NCBI GenBank assembly: GCA_025457785.1
Contig: JALOTS010000167.1
Location: 1-9,191 of the forward strand
DNA: 9,191 bases
Direction: 5' to 3'
Source of the DNA: Pontiellaceae bacterium
GTDB lineage: Bacteria; Verrucomicrobiota; Kiritimatiellia; Kiritimatiellales; Tichowtungiaceae
The stretch's first letter is position 1. Each line of letters starts with the position of its first letter. Both the position numbers and the translations under genes were made by a program. The notes beneath the pieces are model-generated. The model was not told where the DNA came from. It saw only the letters and a list, made by a program, of their open reading frames with translations, and made no database searches. This document shows, piece by piece, positions 6,250 through 9,191 of the stretch.

Positions 6250-6758
6250 GCGCACTGGAAACAGGATTCTGTCTGGGATCGAATCTGGGGGAGCGCCTGC
6301 GCCTGCTGAGCCAGGCAAAAACACGGATTCTGCTGGAGCCGGAAGTGAAATTTATGGATCAGTCGGCAGTGTATGAAACCGAACCGGTCGATGTGAAATC
6401 CGATGTTCAGCACATGAAGTTCCTGAATGCTGTTCTAATTGTTGAAAGCCCGTACACCGCCGAAGAATGGCTGCCGAAGATAAAAAAAATTGAAACCGTT
6501 CTTCATCGCGTCCGTACGGACGACCGCAACGCGCCGCGCACGATCGATGTGGATATTCTGTTCTGCGGGCGGCAGACCGTGAAAAACGACCGGCTGGAAG
6601 TTCCGCATCCGCGCTGGGCAGAACGCCGCTTTGTGGTGCAGCCGCTGGCGGATGTCCGTCCGGAGCTGGTGCTGCCCGGAACGGAAAAATCCGTCCGCAA
6701 TATTCTCGAACAACTGTCCGATTCGAACGATGTCCGCCTGTTTTCAGCGACATGGTAG
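6246..6758 (+). CDS. folK: 2-amino-4-hydroxy-6-hydroxymethyldihydropteridine pyrophosphokinase
   Basis: Transfers pyrophosphate from ATP to 6-hydroxymethyl-7,8-dihydropterin, the step before dihydropteroate synthase in folate synthesis. Seen in order: GFCLGSNLGERL near the N-terminus, SAVYETEPV, FLNAVLIVES, then the signature RNAPRTIDVDILFCG with the Mg-binding pair Asp101 and Asp103, and VPHPRWAERRFVVQPLADV. The 170 residues are a normal length. I start it at the ATG at 6246, which overlaps the bcp stop (ATGA) and places GSNLG as in the family; the longer frame from 6165 would lie inside bcp. No folB or folP is adjacent. There are 27 bases to the next gene. Confidence 0.93.
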   Translation: MSALETGFCLGSNLGERLRLLSQAKTRILLEPEVKFMDQSAVYETEPVDVKSDVQHMKFLNAVLIVESPYTAEEWLPKIKKIETVLHRVRTDDRNAPRTIDVDILFCGRQTVKNDRLEVPHPRWAERRFVVQPLADVRPELVLPGTEKSVRNILEQLSDSNDVRLFSATW

Positions 6759-6773
6759 GCGGGTTGGAAGGCA

Positions 6774-6779
6774 AAGGAG
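6774..6779 (+). promoter_or_regulatory. Shine-Dalgarno fixing the GTG start of the GH2 gene
   Basis: AAGGAG sits six bases before the GTG at 6786 and is the strongest ribosome binding site in the window. It supports the GTG start, which in turn gives the protein a basic n-region (KTNVDKR) ahead of its hydrophobic export signal. Confidence 0.7.
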
Positions 6780-6785
6780 AAAAGC

Positions 6786-8984
6786 GTGCCCGTCTCACTG
6801 AAAACGAATGTGGATAAGCGGATCCCGGTGTTGCTGGCTTCCTGTCTTTTGTTTTTCCAGGGGTTGGATGTCGCGGCCCAGGGCGTAAAATTCATGCGGG
6901 ACTTTTCCCCCGCCGAAGGATTGGTTACACCGCAGGAATCGCCTTTTCGTGAAGAACTCTGCATCAACGGACAGTGGGATTTTCAGCCGGCAGATGTGCC
7001 TTCCGACCGGGAACCGGGGACAGGCGCCGCGCCGGAGTTGACAGACCCGGTCGAGGGCCGCTGGGAGGCGGTAAAAATCAAAATTCCGTCGCCGTGGAAT
7101 GTGAACACCTGGGGCGGCGGAAGCCGCGTCGGGGAGGGCACGGATCTGCCCTATGCTCCTTCATCAGTTTATTTCCCGAGTTATCCGCCGCACTGGGAAC
7201 ACGTCCGGATGGGTTGGCTTAGACGCATGTTCAAAATTCCGGCTGACTGGAACGGGAAGCGCGTTATTCTCCATTTCGAAGCCATTATGGGGGATTATGT
7301 CATCAAGGTGAACGGGCGGGAAATCGCCCGGGGCTTCGGGGACTTTCTGCCCTGCGAAATGGACATCACGGACGCGATTAAGACGGACGGTGAAAACGAG
7401 CTGCTGGCGGGAATTCGCGACCGCCGTCTGTTTGACAGGAAGAGCGAAAAATATCCCTACTTCCGGACTACGTATCCGCCGGGTTCCAACACCGACGGAC
7501 TGATCGGCATTTGGCAGGATGTGTTTTTGCAGGCGGTTCCGCCGGTCCGGATTGCCGACGTTTTTGTGAAGCCGCAGGTGTCCGAAGACCGGCTTGAGCT
7601 GGATGTTTTTTTGATCAACCAGACCAAATCCGTTCAAAACGTGTCGATCAGCGGGGAGGTCAAAGAATGGATTAATCTGGCCGGGAAATCGGTTTTAGAC
7701 GCCCCGGAAATCAAATGGAAACTGGGCGGCGGCGAATTGCTTAATTTGAAATCAGCATGGATTACATTATCTCCCGGAGCGTCAGCGCAGGTTACGCTCA
7801 GGGCCGCTGTCGGTGAAAAACTGAAACGCTGGAGCCCCGAAACGCCGAATCTGAACACGCTGCTGCTTTCGGTAAACAGTACGAACGGTGTTCTTGACCG
7901 GAAGGCCCAGCGGTTTGGCTGGCGCGAATTTACAATCAGGGATGGCGATTTTTACCTGAACGGGGAACGGGTTCAGTGTTTCGGCGATATTCAGCATCCG
8001 TTCGGACCGTATATCTGTTCCCGCCGGTTCGCCTGGGCCTGGTACACCATGATCAAAGATTTCGGAGGCAATTCGGTGCGTCCGCACGCCCAGCCGTGGC
8101 CGAGGGTTTATTACGATCTGGCCGATGAAATGGGGTTGATGGTGCTGGACGAAACGGCGCTGTTCGGCAGTTCGTTAAGTTTGAACTTCGAAGAAGAAAA
8201 TACATGGGAACGTACCGCCAGACACATCGACGGACTGGTTCTCCGCGACCGGAACCATCCGTCGGTTATCGGATGGAGCGCCGGGAATGAACTGTTCGCG
8301 ATCAGCCTGTACAACAAGCCGGACAAAGAAACGGCTGAAAAATGGGACCGGAGGATTATCGAAATCGCACAGCGCCCGGGTAAACTGGATCCTACGCGGA
8401 CGTTCGTAACGGATGACGGGGACGAAGACATGAACGGGAGCCTGCCGGTCTGGAGCAAACATTTCGGGCATGGCTTAACGCTTAACCGATTGCCGAAAAA
8501 CAGCAGCAAGCCGCTGATTGTCGGTGAGTCCGGCGCAACCTACTACGGGAAGCCCGGGCAGCTCTATCCGTTCGCCGGTGAAAAGGTGTACGAGTCCTAT
8601 TATGGACGCAGTGAAGCGCTGGCCGTTGACCTGTACCGGAACGTTGTTCAAATGGCGCGGCCCCTCCTTGACTATTTCTCTCCGTCCGAAGTCTGCTGGT
8701 TCGGGATTGAACATATGAATCCGGGCTACAGCGATTATTCCCGGCTGCCCGGTTCCGCCGACGGAATTTTCGCGGGACTTCCCTATGAAGAAGGTAAGCC
8801 CGGTTATCAGATGGAGCGGATTCCGCCCTACGTGAGCACCTTCAATCCGGGGCTGGATCCCGATCTGCCGCTTTACAAACCGTTACCGATGTTTGACGCG
8901 CTGAAGGCCGCGCTTGCAGAAGATGAACCGCAGCCTTGTGAATGGGATGCCGTTGAGACTCATCACCCCGCCGTAAATCCCTAA
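6786..8984 (+). CDS. Exported glycoside hydrolase family 2 protein
   Basis: A retaining exo-glycosidase of the beta-galactosidase/beta-glucuronidase/beta-mannosidase family; the substrate cannot be told. Export signal: Lys11-Arg12, hydrophobic 13-24, possible signal peptidase I site after Val-Ala-Ala31. LASC at 17-20 fits a lipobox but leaves a very short hydrophobic core, so lipoprotein export is less likely. A sugar-binding jelly roll spans about 55-215 (INGQWDFQP; GWLRRMFKIPADWNGKRVIL). An Ig-like domain (about 255-380) and a TIM barrel from about 386 follow. Key barrel motifs are NSVRPHAQPWPRVYYDLADE, RNHPSVIGWSAGNEL with acid/base Glu502, and LIVGESGATYYG with probable nucleophile Glu581. 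The 732 residues are complete for a three-domain GH2. Starts at GTG 6786, 27 bases after folK, so it may be read from the same transcript. No SusC/D-like, sulfatase or regulator gene accompanies it here. Confidence 0.9.
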   Translation: MPVSLKTNVDKRIPVLLASCLLFFQGLDVAAQGVKFMRDFSPAEGLVTPQESPFREELCINGQWDFQPADVPSDREPGTGAAPELTDPVEGRWEAVKIKIPSPWNVNTWGGGSRVGEGTDLPYAPSSVYFPSYPPHWEHVRMGWLRRMFKIPADWNGKRVILHFEAIMGDYVIKVNGREIARGFGDFLPCEMDITDAIKTDGENELLAGIRDRRLFDRKSEKYPYFRTTYPPGSNTDGLIGIWQDVFLQAVPPVRIADVFVKPQVSEDRLELDVFLINQTKSVQNVSISGEVKEWINLAGKSVLDAPEIKWKLGGGELLNLKSAWITLSPGASAQVTLRAAVGEKLKRWSPETPNLNTLLLSVNSTNGVLDRKAQRFGWREFTIRDGDFYLNGERVQCFGDIQHPFGPYICSRRFAWAWYTMIKDFGGNSVRPHAQPWPRVYYDLADEMGLMVLDETALFGSSLSLNFEEENTWERTARHIDGLVLRDRNHPSVIGWSAGNELFAISLYNKPDKETAEKWDRRIIEIAQRPGKLDPTRTFVTDDGDEDMNGSLPVWSKHFGHGLTLNRLPKNSSKPLIVGESGATYYGKPGQLYPFAGEKVYESYYGRSEALAVDLYRNVVQMARPLLDYFSPSEVCWFGIEHMNPGYSDYSRLPGSADGIFAGLPYEEGKPGYQMERIPPYVSTFNPGLDPDLPLYKPLPMFDALKAALAEDEPQPCEWDAVETHHPAVNP

Positions 8985-9191
8985 CCTGAACCGAAATAGG
9001 AATCTGCCAATTTTTTTTGAGATCTGTTGTGTTATCCTGTCTTTATCTTGTTGAAATTATGAATTATGCTTCGAGATCACTCAACGCAATGCTTCGTCAC
9101 TTCAACCGGGCAAAGGCAGTGTGCTGGATCCGTTCTTTGAACTGCCGGATTTGTATTTTTCTGAACTGGAAGGTGAACGGAACATCATCAA
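8985..9191 (+). other. AT-rich spacer and unidentified open frame running off the end
   Basis: After the GH2 stop comes a T8 run at about 9011-9018 with no stem before it, then AT-rich DNA to about 9070. From 9055 one forward frame stays open to the end of the window and has protein-like composition (GSVLDPFFELPDLYFSELEG), but it has no ATG; the first GTG is at 9121. A second frame is open from the ATG at 9059. I recognise neither, and the true gene, if any, cannot be chosen from so little sequence. Confidence 0.25.

Noticed and set aside
5749..6324. Reverse-strand open frame of 191 codons opposite bcp
   Set aside because: Bcp on the + strand has full family motifs, a ribosome binding site and catalytic cysteines; the antisense frame has none.
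9005..9020. Intrinsic terminator behind the GH2 gene, because of the T8 run
   Set aside because: No inverted repeat precedes the T run.
9032..9040. DnaA box (TTATCC start)
   Set aside because: Only six of nine positions fit, it is single and there is no origin context.
1..9191. CRISPR array, insertion sequence, tRNA, toxin-antitoxin or phage genes
   Set aside because: No spaced direct repeats, transposase motifs, tRNA cloverleaf or phage-like genes were seen on either strand.

Overview
The window is ordinary bacterial chromosome with every recognisable gene on the + strand. Gene content suggests a Gram-negative, diaminopimelate-type bacterium that secretes glycosidases. The mix of a YihY protein with a long cytoplasmic tail, a short RodZ-like protein, a lone secreted GH2 enzyme and several starts without a Shine-Dalgarno makes me lean towards the Verrucomicrobiota/Kiritimatiellota group. 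That is a low-confidence inference, because no rRNA or lineage-specific marker is present.

Region 1 (1-778): the C-terminal end of a YihY/BrkB-family membrane protein, followed directly by what looks like a decayed small membrane-protein gene with no start codon and an in-frame TGA. A weak terminator candidate follows at about 777-815. Region 2 (779-1107): an AT-rich, gene-free leader whose last bases carry a perfect TATAAT, placed so that transcription would begin at or one base before the ftsK ATG. Region 3 (1108-4783): a tight operon of ftsK (DNA translocase), a RodZ-like HTH/single-TM protein and pgsA (phosphatidylglycerophosphate synthase), with gaps of +2 bases and an ATGA overlap. It couples chromosome segregation, cell shape and phospholipid synthesis. 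Region 4 (4784-4992): a 209-base gap with no recognisable gene and a possible promoter. Region 5 (4993-6758): dapF, bcp and folK, a housekeeping group for lysine/peptidoglycan precursor, peroxide defence and folate. dapF is broken by a deletion-plus-frameshift just after its second catalytic cysteine, and its detached C-terminal codons run on to overlap the bcp start. Region 6 (6786-8984): an exported glycoside hydrolase family 2 enzyme with both catalytic glutamates, preceded by a strong Shine-Dalgarno and a GTG start. The last 207 bases are AT-rich and then contain only an unidentified open frame that runs off the end.

I found no CRISPR array, insertion sequence, tRNA, rRNA, toxin-antitoxin or defence cassette, and no convincing new multi-gene system. 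The points most worth a second look are the dapF lesion, the decayed small gene after yihY, the probably leaderless ftsK mRNA, the acidic tail on FtsK, and a change of strand composition at the pgsA/dapF gap.
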